From NCBI RefSeq assembly GCF_028372415.1, contig NC_092873.1, forward strand, positions 357,086,128 to 357,150,127: a stretch of DNA of 64,000 nt, in the 5' to 3' direction. Made by a program: the position numbers and the translations under genes. This stretch comes from Notamacropus eugenii (Eukaryota; Chordata; Mammalia; Diprotodontia; Macropodidae). The first letter of the stretch is position 1, and each line of letters begins with the position of its first letter. Below the pieces are notes generated by a model. It searched no databases and was not told the DNA's origin. It saw only the letters and a program-made list of their open reading frames with translations. Below are positions 1-10,478 of this stretch, piece after piece.

Positions 1-22
1 TGATGGCTATCACTCAGGGAGG

Positions 23-30
23 TATATAAG
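23..30 (+). promoter_or_regulatory. TATA box of the first KRTAP gene
   Basis: TATATAAG lies 90 bases upstream of the ATG at 113. The second KRTAP gene has TATAAAAG 86 bases upstream of its ATG, inside the same conserved block (a run of CACTCAGG just before it and GCCCCTGA just after). The conserved spacing in both copies supports a real core promoter with transcription starting near 50-55. The upstream regulatory region of this gene lies outside the window. Confidence 0.8.
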
Positions 31-112
31 ACGCCCCTGAAGGCAGGAGACTTTCAAACTCGAGTATCTCATTCACCTTGAAAGAAACCCAGAAGCTCAA
101 CCCACCAAGACC

Positions 113-412
113 ATGGTCAGCTCCTGTTGTGGTTCCACCTGCTGTGGCCAAAGCTGTGGCTCTGGCTGCTGTGCCCCCTGCTGCTGCCGGACTGCTTGCT
201 GCTTCAGGCCTCCCTGCTACCAGTGTACCTACTGCAAGACCCACTGTTACCGGCCCACCTGCATTGTGTCCACCTGCTGTCACCCCAGTTTCTGTGGAGC
301 TAGCTGCTGCCAACCCTGCTGCCATCCCAGCTGCTGTACTTCTAGCTGCTGCCAGCCCTGCTGCTGCCCCACCTGCTGCCATTCAGCCTCCTGTGACTCC
401 TCCTGCTTCTGA
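113..412 (+). CDS. ultra-high-sulfur keratin-associated protein, KRTAP4-like (copy 1)
   Basis: Single-exon gene for a 99-residue protein with 35 cysteines (35 percent), well above the 30 percent that defines ultra-high-sulfur KAPs. KAPs are cytoplasmic matrix proteins of the hair cortex or cuticle that cross-link keratin filaments through disulfides. The start MVSSCCGST, the pentapeptide repeats (SSCCQP, PSCCTS, PTCCH) and the central [11 protein letters not shown] block resemble KRTAP4-type proteins of the type I keratin gene cluster. That subfamily assignment is my inference. The start is chosen because AAGACCATGG is a strong context and the TATA spacing fits. The last codons are TGC TTC TGA. 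Copy 2 at 7326-7667 shares the first half almost residue for residue but has a longer repeat tail. The alanine/proline-rich frames across it are by-products of the TGC repeats. Confidence 0.9.
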   Translation: MVSSCCGSTCCGQSCGSGCCAPCCCRTACCFRPPCYQCTYCKTHCYRPTCIVSTCCHPSFCGASCCQPCCHPSCCTSSCCQPCCCPTCCHSASCDSSCF

Positions 413-867
413 GTGTTGAAATTTGCCCACATCTGCTCACCATTACCACTTTCTCCAAGAAGAACAAAAATTTCTTTCCTTGCATTCATCAGTATGAACA
501 AACTACATTGATCAGCTGAATCCTATCATCCCAATTTGGAAACCTCAGCCACAGTTCCTTTTTGAGCTTCTGACCTCCATCACAACTATTTCCTCTTTAG
601 GTCTCTTTTCTCCTTGTAGAAACCAAAATGAAATTTATTGCAAATCTACCTGCCCACAAACTTAAAAAATCCATCAAATTTCAGTATTTTACTCCTGGAA
701 TTCGAGTGCCATAACCTTCTTAGTGAAAAGCAGATTTCCTGTTGTGTTTACTCAAAAACTATAATATCACCCTAAGACCTGGGATGTGGGATTCCAATGA
801 TATCATTCTCTTTCTTTGATTTCCTCTTACAGTGACCTGCCCTTGTCTTATTATCTGTCTCATTTCT

Positions 868-873
868 AATAAA
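868..873 (+). terminator. poly(A) signal of KRTAP copy 1
   Basis: AATAAA lies about 455 bases after the stop codon. The flanking text (a CTTGTCTTATT run before it, AACATYCTGGCATAG after it) is kept in copy 2, where the signal is at 8357-8362. The 413-867 stretch is therefore the 3' UTR. Confidence 0.7.
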
Positions 874-1024
874 GAAGAAATAACATCCTGGCATAGAAAA
901 AGAGAGATTTGTTAGTCTTTTCTTCCTCTTTATTATCCTTCATTTCTTTGACAAATGCATTTTTTTCCTAAGTTGAAAGAGAAAACTTATCAATTATAGC
1001 ATAATGATAGTTGAGTAAGACATT

Positions 1025-1115
1025 AACATAAGAGGTATGAAGCCTGACATGTACTAGCTGTGTGAACCTGGTCAAGACACTTCACCACTCGTTGCAACTA
1101 TAGGACTAGATGTAT
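1025..1115 (+). repeat. CORE-SINE (MIR-like) fragment
   Basis: The segment contains the SINE core pattern 'TAGCTGTGTGAACCTGG.CAAGACACTT', typical of MIR/CORE-SINEs. It is old and has no clear ends. The same fragment sits at 8510-8600 in the second unit, so it predates the duplication. Confidence 0.6.
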
Positions 1116-1437
1116 TTAAATCCTAGATGATTTTCTCATCCACATCATCCATGGAAAATCACAGGTCTGGCAAAAAAACCCATCAAATTAGTAAATACAT
1201 GAAGTCTCTTGATGAATTAAATAACACTTTTTACCTTACATGTAGTCTGTGCAGGAAAAAAAATAATCCAGTGGTCTAAGAAAACCATATTGATGGATAC
1301 AGAAAGAAAAATGTGAGCAAAACTGGATTCAATTTTTATTTCAAAACACTATTTCAGAATTAATAATGGTCAGTGACAATAACTATGAACTCATAGGATG
1401 GTCTCTTCTCTGCTGAGACCAATACAAGGCACAGAAT

Positions 1438-1463
1438 TCACACACATACACACACACATATAC

Positions 1464-1506
<43 letters not shown>
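1438..1506. repeat. (CA)n microsatellite
   Basis: A run of CA dinucleotides with a few interruptions (CATA, CCAAA) at the left. The matching position of unit 2 (8925-8972) also has a CA tract, interrupted by GCACGCGCGTGC, so the tract existed before the duplication and diverged after it. Confidence 0.95.
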
Positions 1507-1509
<3 letters not shown>

Positions 1510-1619
1510 AAGTAAGTTAATATCAAGGAATAAAAATCCATTTAGCTCTTCATATTTATTCAAGGAACATGTTTCTTTTCTGGAACCTCACCTCCAAGAA
1601 ATTCTAGCTGGTCCAATAA

Positions 1620-2140
1620 TACATCACACACAATTTCAATCAATCATTCTGTTAACAAAGTATACCATGTACTAAGAAATGTGTTAAGCTTTGAAAATAC
1701 AAATAAAAATTGAAAAAGAATATCTGCTCCAGAATTTGAGGGGATTACTTTCCTATAGTGTATATAACAGGTCAATAATTCATTATATATAAGGCACATT
1801 CAAGTAAATGAGAGAAAAAAATGCTGGGTAGGGTGAAACAACAAAGACCTCATGCAAAAGAGAATTGAGCTAAATTTTGATGGAAGCCAGGGGAGCTAAG
1901 AGGCAGAGGTGAAGAGGGAGTGATTTTCAGGTATGAGGGACAGTAAGTTGTAGGCCATAAATGGGCTGTCTTATCTGAGGAACTGCAAGTAGGCCAAGGT
2001 AGTTAGGTTACAGAAAGTGTAGAGAGGAGTAAAGAATAAACAGACTGAAAAAGGTTAGAAGGAGTTGTGCTACAAAAGAGCTTTAAATGCCAAACAGAGA
2101 AATACACATGTGAGTCTAGAGGTAATAAGAAGATATGTGA
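1620..2140 (-). mobile_element. L2 LINE fragment, 3' region
   Basis: Diverged sequence with the familiar L2 antisense wording (GATGGAAGCCAGGGGAGCTAAGAGG, then AAAGAGCTTTAAATGCCAAACAGAG), meaning that the element points left. No reading frame survives. The same fragment occurs at 9880-10465 in unit 2. Confidence 0.55.
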
Positions 2141-2524
2141 ATTCATTCATTAGTGGGGTTAACTTACTTTGATCTTGCCTTTAGAAAACGTATTTTCATA
2201 GCTTCTAAGAGAGCTTTTGTTTTGGCTTTCCATTTGGCTAAATTTATTCACTATATATGTACATATATCCAGGAATACCTGGTTTGTGGACTATTGAAAA
2301 ATTCTTTTGTGGAACAATTTCACTCTCCTTCATGCACAAAATTAAATAAGGAAGTTAGCCAGGGGATTTTGGGGATATTTGCATAGATTGTGGAACGGAC
2401 AGGAGTAGCACTTATCTTTTACATATAGCTCTGAGGCAATAATGGGAAAGATTGTGACTTTCTGAGCTTGATTGTCCCAGTGATCTCCCCTGTTCCTAGC
2501 ACCCTTGTGGCAGTGGAGATCAAT

Positions 2525-3870
2525 CACTGGATCCATAAATAAACATTTCTTAACTGCTTATTATTTGGCAGATATTGCACTAAGGTCCAGGGATACAAAA
2601 AAAGAGGCTAACAACAGTCAACTCCCACACAGAGGGCACAATCTAATGGGGGAAAAATATGCAAGGAAATATATACCAAGCAAGATATGTACAGAACGAA
2701 TAGGAAATAAATGAGAGAGGGAATGCACTAGAATTAGGAGATATCACGAAAAGTTTCCTGTAAAACATGGCATTTTAAGAAAGCCAGGGAAGTCAGTAGG
2801 CAGAACTGAGGAAAGATAACATTCCACTTATAGGGAAGAGTGAGAGAAAATGTCCAGATATGTGAACTGGAGTGCCTTGTCTGTCAAATGAACATTAGTC
2901 GTATCTAAGAAGACTGGAAAGGGAGGAGGGGGGCTAGGTTATGAAGGTTTTTAGAAGTCAAATAGAGTAATTTGTATTTGATTCTGGAGGCAATAGAACC
3001 ATTGTACCTCATTGGGGATTTGTGTGGCATGGTTGCACCTGTAATTTAGGAAATTCACTTCAGCGGCTGACTAGAGGATGAATTAGAGTGAGGAGATATT
3101 GGAGGCTAGCAGACCCATCAGTAGGCTTTTTCAATAGTCAAGGTATGAGGTGATAAGGGCTTTCACTAGAGAAGTATCAGTACCAGGACACTGAAGGGGA
3201 AGTATATGAAAGATGCTGTGCAGGTGAAATGACCTGGTATTGGCAACATATTGGATATGAGAAATGAGAGACAGTGAAGATGGAAGAATTCAAATATGAC
3301 TCCTTGCTTGTGAATCTGAGGGATTGGGAAAATTTTGTTGTCCTCTACAGTAATTGGAAAGGTAGGAGGAGGAGTAAAATTTTGAAGATGAGTTCTCTTT
3401 TGGACAAGTTGAATTTAAGATGCTTACTGGAAATTCAATTTGAGATTCTAAAAAGACAATTAGAGATGTGAGATTTGAGGTCAGTAGAGAAGCTGGGGCG
3501 AGATACATATATTTGATATTTATGAACATACAGATGGTAATTAATTCCATGGGCATTTATGAGATCACCAGGGAAGTAGTACAGAGGGAGAAGGGAGCCC
3601 AGGACAGAACCATGAAAGACACCTATAACAAAAGGGAATGATCTGAGTGATGAAGAGACCTAGAAAGTGTAGTCAGATTCCTGAAAACCAAGAGAGAAGA
3701 CAGTATCAAAGAAGAGAGGTTGATCAATAGTATCAAAAGCTAAAGAGTAGTCAAAAGTAATGCAGAGTGAGATAAGGTCATTGGATTTGGCAACTACTAG
3801 ATCATTGGTAACTTTGGAGAGATCAGTTTCAGTGGAGTGATAGACCCAGAAGCCAGGTTATAAGGGGTTC
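2525..3870 (-). mobile_element. L2 LINE fragment with remnant reverse transcriptase
   Basis: Antisense L2 sequence. On the minus strand, reading about 3870 down to 3290, pieces of the L2 reverse transcriptase can be seen, including the segment around FLESQIEFPVSILN. The counterpart in unit 2 reads more clearly: SVLGPLL then NYHLYAH, a decayed YADD box. The frame is broken by several stops. The 3' end lies near 2530, with the L2/MIR-like tail reading (on plus) AATAAACATTTCTTAACTGC. Copy in unit 2: 20500-21371 plus 24304-24790. Confidence 0.65.
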
Positions 3871-3924
3871 AAAAAGAGTGAAAAAAGAGAAAAATGGTAT
3901 AATCTATTGTAAATGGATTTTTGT

Positions 3925-4640
3925 TTTTTTAATTTTTAAAATATTTAGTTTTTACTTTTTTTAAAAATTTGGAGTTCCAAATTCTATCTCTCTCTTTCCA
4001 GCTCCTCATTCATACATTCAGAAGACAGGCTATATGATACCCATTATACTTCTGGAATCAGGCAAAACATATTTCCATATTAGCCATATTTTAAATATAA
4101 GCAAGAAACATAGAGAAAGTGACAAAATTTGTACTCAAAATTCCTTTTCTTTCTGATGATAGAGAGCAAATTTTCATCATAAATCTTTTCAAGTTATCTT
4201 GGACAATTATATAGATCAGAGTAACTAAGTCTCTCATAGTTGATCAACCCTATAATATTGGTGTCACTATGTACAATGGTTTCTTGGTTCTAATGACTTC
4301 ACATATAGGTCTTCCCAAGTTTTTCAAAAACCATTCCCTTTCACATTTCTTTTTTTTAATAATTTGATTAATATTTTATTTATTTTTCCCAATTACATGT
4401 AAAGATATTTTTCAACATTCATTTTTGTAAGATTTTGACTTCCAAATTTTTCTCCATCTCTTCCTTCCATCTCCCCTCCTTAAGACAGCAAGCAATCTGA
4501 TGTAGGTTACACATGTACACCAGGTTAAACATATTTCCACATTAGTCATATTGTGAAAGAAGAATCAGAACAAAATGGAAAAAATCACAAGAAAGAAAAA
4601 AAGTCAAAATAGTATACTTCATTCTGTATTCAGACTCCAT
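3925..4640 (-). mobile_element. old L1 3'-end fragments
   Basis: Two 5'-truncated L1 tails in the same orientation, starting near 3925 and 4345. Both have the L1 3' UTR pattern seen in many copies here: T-rich start, 'CATTCATTTTTGTAAGATTTTGA', C-rich stretch, then 'TTTCCACATTAGTCATATTGTGAAAGAAGAATC'. The first also contains a fragment of the ORF2 C-terminal region (about 4170-4335). Both recur in unit 2 (24825-25600). Confidence 0.6.
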
Positions 4641-5107
4641 ATCAACCACCCTTTGGCCCTTTCTGAAGCTATGCTGACTTTCAGGAAGACGACCATTTTC
4701 TAGGTAAAGGATCAGCAAGAGTCTTTCCAGCAAGGCTAAGAGAGAGACTACCCTGCGATGGTCATAGGACAATCTATTTCCTGTCCCTTTAAAGATATGG
4801 ACAATGGAGGCATCCTTGAATTACTGTGGGATAATGTCCTCTTGCATATAACATGGAAAATTTCAGTCAGCTTTTGTATGAGCAATGAACTCCCTACCTT
4901 ATAAATCTCACTTGGAATAGAATCAGCACCAGATGCTTTGCCACATGAAAGGAGCCTGATGTCATTCAAAGTCTCTTCTTCCCTTGCAACTTCAGCAAGG
5001 TAGGGATTGACTTTAACCTGAGACAAAAGGTCAATGGCCTCCGCAAAGATTGATGAGCATCTGTTGAGAATACTATGGAAGTGTTCAGTCAGTCTCTCTA
5101 GGAGCAT
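4640..5107 (-). mobile_element. inverted 5' part of an RTE-like LINE (N-terminal reverse transcriptase)
   Basis: On the minus strand from 5107 down, the protein reads LTEHFHSILNR, then LLSCGKASGADSIPSEIYK, then PESQHSFRKGQRVVDM. This is the finger/palm start of a non-LTR reverse transcriptase of the non-L1 kind whose later part reads DLTKAFDTVS. The frame breaks near 4770. It abuts the plus-strand remainder at 5108, so the element has an inverted 5' half. The clade (RTE-like) is my best recognition, not tested. Confidence 0.6.
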
Positions 5108-6500
5108 ATCCTTATGAGGAGTAGAACAGAGATCTGTACAAAAGTTTTGTAGATCTGACCAAGGCCTTTGTTACTGTTAGTCTTGAGGGCTTATGGAAAA
5201 TTTTGTCAAAATTTGGTTGCCTGGAGAAGTTCATCAGCATTGTATGTCACTTTCATGATGGCATGGTTGCCTGGGTTCTGTACGATAGACACTGCTCTTG
5301 TGCTTTCCCAGTCACCAATGAAGGGAAACAAGACTGTGCGATTGTTCCCATGGTGTTTAACATGACATTTTCAGCAAGGTTGCCAAATGATTTCAGTGAT
5401 GATGAATGGGCCATCAAGTTCTGCTACTGCAATAATGATACATTCTACAACATGAAAAGACTAGAAGCCAAGACCAAAGTGGAGGGAATGTTGGTACATG
5501 ATTTTCCGTTTGCAGATGTTTGTGCACTCAATGCGGTCATTGAAACTGATATGCAACAAAGTATGGATTGATTCTCTGCTACTTACACTAATTTGGGCCT
5601 ACTAATTACTACTAAGAAAACACAGGTGTTCCATCAGCTATCACCTTATCATCCATGTGTGGAACCATCAGTTCCAGCAAATGGAGAAGTCTTGAACACT
5701 GTGGATAACTTCACTAACCTTTCCAGGAATTTACACATTGAAAATGAGATTGATGGACACATTTCCACATCTAGCTCAGTGTCTCATAATTAGGCAAAAT
5801 AGAGTATAGGAGAAAAGAGATATTAGAGTGACCACCAAACTGAAGATCTACAATGCCCTTGTACTGATCTCATTGTTATATGCCAGTGAAACGTGAACAG
5901 CATATCAATGCCATGCCAGGAAATTAAATCACTTCCATTTGAATTTTCTTAGGAAGATTCTGAAGATCACATGGTGGAATAAAGTATCAGACACTGAGGT
6001 TCTTTCTCAAATGAAACTGCAAAACATTCAAACTCTGCTATAGAGAGCACAACTACGATCAACTGGCCATGTTGTACAAATGTCAGACATACATTTGTTT
6101 AAAAGATTTTTCATGGAAAAATCACACAGGGAAAGCATTCATATGGTGATCAGAGGAAATGATACAAGGATACTCTTATCATTTCTCTTAAGAACTTTGA
6201 AACTGATTGTGTGATATGGGAAACACTGACACAGGAATACCCAGCATGGGTATTCATCCCTCATCAGAGAAGGTGCTATGCTCTGTGAGCAAAGCAGAAT
6301 TGAAGTAGCTCAAAAGAAACACAAAATGTGCAAATTTAGAGAATCTACTCCAAATGTTCATGTGAAGTATTTGTACCCAACCTCTGGTAGAGTATTCCAA
6401 GCTTGTATTGATCTGATCAGCCAAAGACACACTGTAACTTGACTCTAATTTAGTGATGTCATTTTGCTCCTCTTTGAGAGCTATGCCAACTTCCCTCTCC
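5108..6500 (+). mobile_element. RTE-like LINE, 3' part (reverse transcriptase palm to C-terminus)
   Basis: Plus-strand reading gives a degraded DLTKAF..VS, then KFGCLEKFISIVCHFHDGM, then LEAKTKVEGMLVHDFPFADV (the FADD box reads FADV), then TTKKTQVFHQ and a C-terminal stretch ending in a decayed zinc-finger-like tail (RVFQACIDLIS). Frames are interrupted by stops, for example near 5570. It is dead and old. The same structure lies at 26085-27430. Together with the inverted piece to its left it forms one insertion. Confidence 0.65.
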
Positions 6501-6519
6501 TGCAAAGTGACTTAACTAA

Positions 6520-7225
6520 AATCACTCAAGTAGTAAGTAGAATTTTTAAGTGATTCCATGTCCTCTGAAATGTCATTGCATATAAATACAATGCTGTCAG
6601 GAGCCAGGGAAGTTGACCTTAGAGCTCTCATTAGATGCTGATATTACAAGGGTAACCACAATACAAGCATAAAGGAAGACTGGCAGATTTTAGATTCTCA
6701 AAATATGAAGACTTTTCAAACGTTTTCAATAGAATGTGTTATAGAAATATGATGTGATGCACATATTCTAAGTAATCATCATTTCCTCTGTTCATCTACC
6801 TATTGGCTCACATTTGTCTTCCTCATTACTTGTAAGTGATTATTTTTCTTATCTTCCTGAAAGTTCATTCTACCTTTCTGAAATAATCTCTTGTATCATG
6901 GGGCACCAAAAGTGATCTTTTCCCCAGGATAACAATGTTCCAAGTAAAGTGCAGATGTAATAACTACACAGGAGAAAGCAACACTTGGAAGGCCTCATGT
7001 TTTACTATTATATGACTCATGACCTTTGCTTTCAAAGTTGAGGAAGAAGTTTAAAGAATAAACTCAAATGAACACATTGGATAATTGCTACTGGATGAAG
7101 AAAGGAAATAATTTTGCCATCTACTTTGGAACAAAATCAGAAAAATACCACTGCCTCATTTATAGCCTTATTTTTTCCATCTTGCTAAATGATAACAAGG
7201 AAATAAGGTCTCACTGGTGAAGGCT
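6520..7225. other. KRTAP intergenic and promoter-upstream sequence
   Basis: Unique-looking AT-rich sequence between the RTE-like element and KRTAP copy 2. The stretch 6590-7093 is matched by 27720-28252, so it belongs to the duplicated unit. TTCAAAG at 7031-7037 is a possible LEF/TCF-type site (the reverse of CTTTGAA, the motif used by hair keratin promoters). One short motif is weak evidence. Confidence 0.35.
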
Positions 7226-7239
7226 ATCACTCAGGATCG

Positions 7240-7247
7240 TATAAAAG
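7240..7247 (+). promoter_or_regulatory. TATA box of the second KRTAP gene
   Basis: TATAAAAG lies 86 bases upstream of the ATG at 7326, in a block conserved with the promoter of copy 1 (GCTATCACTCAGG before, GATGCCCCTGA after). Confidence 0.85.
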
Positions 7248-7325
7248 ATGCCCCTGAGGGCAGGACACTTTCAAACCCAAATATTCCATTCACCTTGAAA
7301 CTCAGAAGCTCAACTCACCAAGACC

Positions 7326-7667
7326 ATGGTCAGCTCCTGTTGTGGTTCCACCTGCTGTGGCCAAAGCTGTGACTCTGGCTGCTGTGCTCCCTGCTGCTGC
7401 TGGACTGCTTGCTGCTTCAGGCCTCCCTGCTACCAGTGCACCTACTGCAAGACCCACTATTACCGGCCTACCTGCATTGTGTCCACCTGCTGCCACCCCT
7501 GTTGCTGTACTTCTAGCTGCTGCCAACCCTGCTGCCAGCCTTGCTGTCGCCCCAGTTGCTGTGTGTCCAGTTGCTGCCAGCCCTGCTGCTCCCCCACCTG
7601 CTGCCAGACCACCTGCTGCAGAACCACCTGCTGCCATCCAGCCTGCTGTGACTCCTGTTGCTTCTGA
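7326..7667 (+). CDS. ultra-high-sulfur keratin-associated protein, KRTAP4-like (copy 2)
   Basis: Single-exon gene for a 113-residue protein with 43 cysteines (38 percent). Residues 1-58 are nearly the same as copy 1 ([42 protein letters not shown]). From there the Cys-Cys pentapeptides differ in number and order ([39 protein letters not shown]). This is the usual mode of KAP length change, by unequal exchange of repeats. Two cysteines-to-other changes against copy 1 are visible in the front half (KTHY for KTHC; a CCCW for CCCR change leaves Cys intact). The start has the same AAGACCATGG context and TATA spacing as copy 1. Likely role: hair-shaft matrix protein cross-linked to keratins. The subfamily name is an inference. 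Confidence 0.9.
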   Translation: MVSSCCGSTCCGQSCDSGCCAPCCCWTACCFRPPCYQCTYCKTHYYRPTCIVSTCCHPCCCTSSCCQPCCQPCCRPSCCVSSCCQPCCSPTCCQTTCCRTTCCHPACCDSCCF

Positions 7668-7766
7668 GTATTGAAATTTGCCCATATCTGCTTTCCATTG
7701 CCACTTTCTCCAAGAAGAGCAAAAATTTCTTTCTTTGTATTCATCAGTATGAACAAACTGCATTGA

Positions 7767-7905
7767 CTTGCTGGCTGTCCACCTCCTGCTTGACCTGCTC
7801 CCCACTACCTGCTGCCAGACCACCTACTGCCAGACCTCCTACTGCATAACCACTTTCTACCACTCAGCCTGTTGTGCTCCTCCTGCTTCTGAGTGTGGAA
7901 ATCTG
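7767..7905 (+). pseudogene. 3' fragment of a third KRTAP gene, in the 3' flank of copy 2
   Basis: After the first 99 bases of the copy 2 3' UTR, the sequence jumps back into KAP-coding repeats (CCQTTYCQTSYC), then a tail matching the end of the KAP genes (CACTCAGCC, then CTCCTCCTGCTTCTGAG). One base is missing relative to copy 1 in the last codons, so the ancestral TGA is out of frame. There is no start codon or promoter. The 3' UTR then begins a second time (GTGGAAATCTGTCC). This looks like a scar of unequal crossing-over. It is probably transcribed as part of the copy 2 3' UTR. Confidence 0.75.
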
Positions 7906-8356
7906 TCCATATCTACTTACCATTATCACTTTCTCCAAGAGAAGCAAGAATTTTTTTCTTTGTATTCTTCAGTAGTAACAACCCTTATTGATCAGTTGAG
8001 TCTTATCATTCCAATTTGGAAACCTTAATCTCAGTTCCTTTTCCAGCTTCTGGCATCCATCACAACTATCTCCTCTTTTGGTCTCTTTTCTTCACATAGA
8101 AACCAATATGGAATTACTCCAAATTCATCTGCCTAGAAAATTACAAAATATATCAGATTTCATTACTTTGTTCCTGGAATTCATGGGGCACTATAACTTT
8201 CTTAGTGAAAAGCAGATTTCCTGTTGTGTTCACCTAAAAACAACAAAATCACCCTAATACCTGCGATGTGGGATTCCAATGATATCATTCTCTTTCCTTG
8301 ATTTCCTCTTACAGTAACACACCCTTGTCTTATTGTCTGTCTCTTTTCTATTACAA

Positions 8357-8362
8357 AATAAA
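8357..8362 (+). terminator. poly(A) signal of KRTAP copy 2
   Basis: AATAAA in the block aligned with 868-873 of copy 1. The 3' UTR of copy 2 would run from 7668 to about 8380 and includes the third KAP fragment. Confidence 0.65.
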
Positions 8363-8509
8363 TAACATTCTGGCATAGTAAGAGAAAATTTTGGTATTCT
8401 TTATTATATACTCTCCCTCATTTCTTTAGCAAACACATTTTTCCTAAGGTCAAAGAGAAAACATATCAACTATAATATAATAGTTGTTGAGTAAGACATT
8501 AGCATGAGA

Positions 8510-8600
8510 GACATGAACCCTGACATGTAGTAGCTGTGTGAACCTGGGCAAGACACTTAACCATTCCTCACAGCTATAGTACTACATGCATTTAAATCAT
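8510..8600 (+). repeat. CORE-SINE fragment, duplicate of 1025-1115
   Basis: TAGCTGTGTGAACCTGGGCAAGACACTTAACC core motif, collinear with the unit 1 copy. Confidence 0.6.
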
Positions 8601-8924
8601 AGATGATTTTCTCATCCATATCATCTGTGGAAAATCACAGGTCTGGCAAAACATCATTAAATTAGCAAATGCATGAAATTTCTTGATGAATGAAATAACA
8701 CTTTTTACTTTACGTCCATTATGTCAAGGATAAAAATAATCCAATAGTCTAAGCAAGTCATATTAATGTGTATAGAAAGAAAAATGTGAGCAGTCATATG
8801 CAATTTTTATTCCAAGACATTGTTTCAGAATTAATAATGGTCAGAGATAATACCTATGATCTCATAAAATGTTCTCTTCTGTCCTGAGAACAATACAAGA
8901 CAAGGCACAGAATTACTTCCATGC

Positions 8925-8972
8925 ATACACACACGCACGCGCGTGCACACACACACACACACACACACACAC
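8925..8972. repeat. (CA)n microsatellite with a CpG-rich interruption
   Basis: CA repeat broken by CACGCACGCGCGTGCAC at its left end. Equivalent to the tract at 1438-1506. Confidence 0.95.
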
Positions 8973-9044
8973 TCCAACTAAGTTGCTACCAAGGAATAAA
9001 CATCCACTGAGTTCTTCATATTCGTTCAAGGAATATGTTTTTTT

Positions 9045-9840
9045 TTTATGAGTTATCTCTAGTCATCTTGAGGAATATCAGGTCACTGGATTCAGATGGC
9101 TCCAGAGGAGAAGTAAGGCTGCTGACCTTGCACAGCCCTCCCTCACTCAAAAGAGTCAAGTGCAAGTAATGTAATTTCTCTGATGACATGGTCTTCTTCA
9201 AAAATGAAGGATGAACACAATGCTGTGAGCAGACTCAGCTCCTCCTCTCCTGTCAGTCTCCCCCTCCCCTTCCTTCTCCTCTCCAAAGGAAGGTAAATTT
9301 GGATGGCCAAAAATGCCCAGTTGACTTGGGTTTTACAGCTAGTCTCCCTTCCCATCCTTTCTCTTCCCTTCCCTTCCCTCGACCTGGTTCCCTTGAACCT
9401 ACTTCACTGTGAAGCTCACACATCATGATGCCCCTGCCACCAGCCTAAATTCTCACTTCTGAACCCTCCTGGCTTCAGAGTGATTATCAATAGTAACTGT
9501 TGCTGTTTTCCTCCCAGCCTGAGGTCCTTTTTTTTTTGCCTCATTAAAGGGACCCTGCACTGGCTACTCCTAAAAGGGCCTATTCAATGAATGGGCGATA
9601 CCTCGTGCTAAGTGAGTACCTGCATAAACCTTGGCCTAAAGGGACAAGTCTTCCAATGCATCCTTGGTCATCTCTAGTCATCCTGAGGAATATCAGGTCA
9701 CTGGATTCAGATGGCTCTTTAGGAAAAGTGAGGCTGGTGACCTTGTCCAGCCCTCCCTCACTCAAAACAAAGTCAATGTAAGTCATGTCATCATTTCTCT
9801 GATGGCATGATCTTCTTCAGCAACAAAGGATGAGCACAAT
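9045..9840 (+). mobile_element. SINE insertion with two copies of its 3' part (WSINE-like)
   Basis: Absent from unit 1 at the matching place (about 1570). Two direct repeats of about 165 bp (9053-9216 and 9668-9838) both read ATCTCTAGTCATC.TGAGGA, GGTCACTGGATTCAGATGGCT, CCTCCCTCACTCAAAA and finish ..CTTC..AATGAAGGATGA-type tails. The stretch from about 9545 to 9667 looks like the head of the second copy. A marsupial WSINE/RTE-tailed SINE family is suggested from memory. Confidence 0.55.
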
Positions 9841-9879
9841 TCTTTTCTAGAACCTCACCTCCAAGAAAACCTGGTCTGC

Positions 9880-10465
9880 CCAATGGTGCAGCACACATGA
9901 TTTAAGTCAATCATTCAGTTAATAAAACTTACTATGTGCTAAGCACCGTGTTAAGCCTTGAAAATATAAATAAAAAAGGAAAAAAATATATACCTGCCTC
10001 AGTCTTTAAGGGGATTATATTCCAATGGTGTATACAACATGTCAATAATTCAGTATATATAAGGTATATTCAAGTAAATGGGTAAAAGAAATGTACTGTG
10101 TTAAGTGATATGACAAAGACCTCATGCAGAAGAGAATTGAGTTGAATCTTGATGGAAACCAGAGGAGCTAGGAGACAGAGGTGAAGAGGGAGAAAATTTC
10201 AGGTATGAGGGATAGTGAGATGTAGGTGTGAGATGGGCTGTCCTAGGGGAGGAAGTGCAAGTAGACCCAGGTAGCTAGATTACAGAATGTGTAGAGATGA
10301 AAAAGCATAAACAGACTGGAAAGGCTAGAAGGAATTTTGCTATAAAAGAGCTTTAAATGCCAAAAAGAGAAACTCATGTGTGATTTTAGAGGTGATAGGA
10401 AAATACTTGAACTCATTCATTAGTGGGGTTAACATACTCTTATCTAGCATTTGGAAAATTTATTT
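9880..10465 (-). mobile_element. L2 LINE fragment, duplicate of 1620-2140
   Basis: Collinear with the unit 1 fragment (GATGGAAACCAGAGGAGCTAGGAG, AAAGAGCTTTAAATGCCAAAAAGAG). It is interrupted at about 10478 by the large HAL1 complex and continues as duplicated sequence at 20036. Confidence 0.55.
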
Positions 10466-10478
10466 TCATAGCTCCTTA

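Noticed and set aside
14-419. Long alanine-rich frames on both strands over KRTAP copy 1 (and likewise 7302-7823)
   Set aside because: They are shadows of the TGC/CCC codon repeats in other frames. Only the cysteine-rich frame has the Kozak start, TATA spacing and family likeness.
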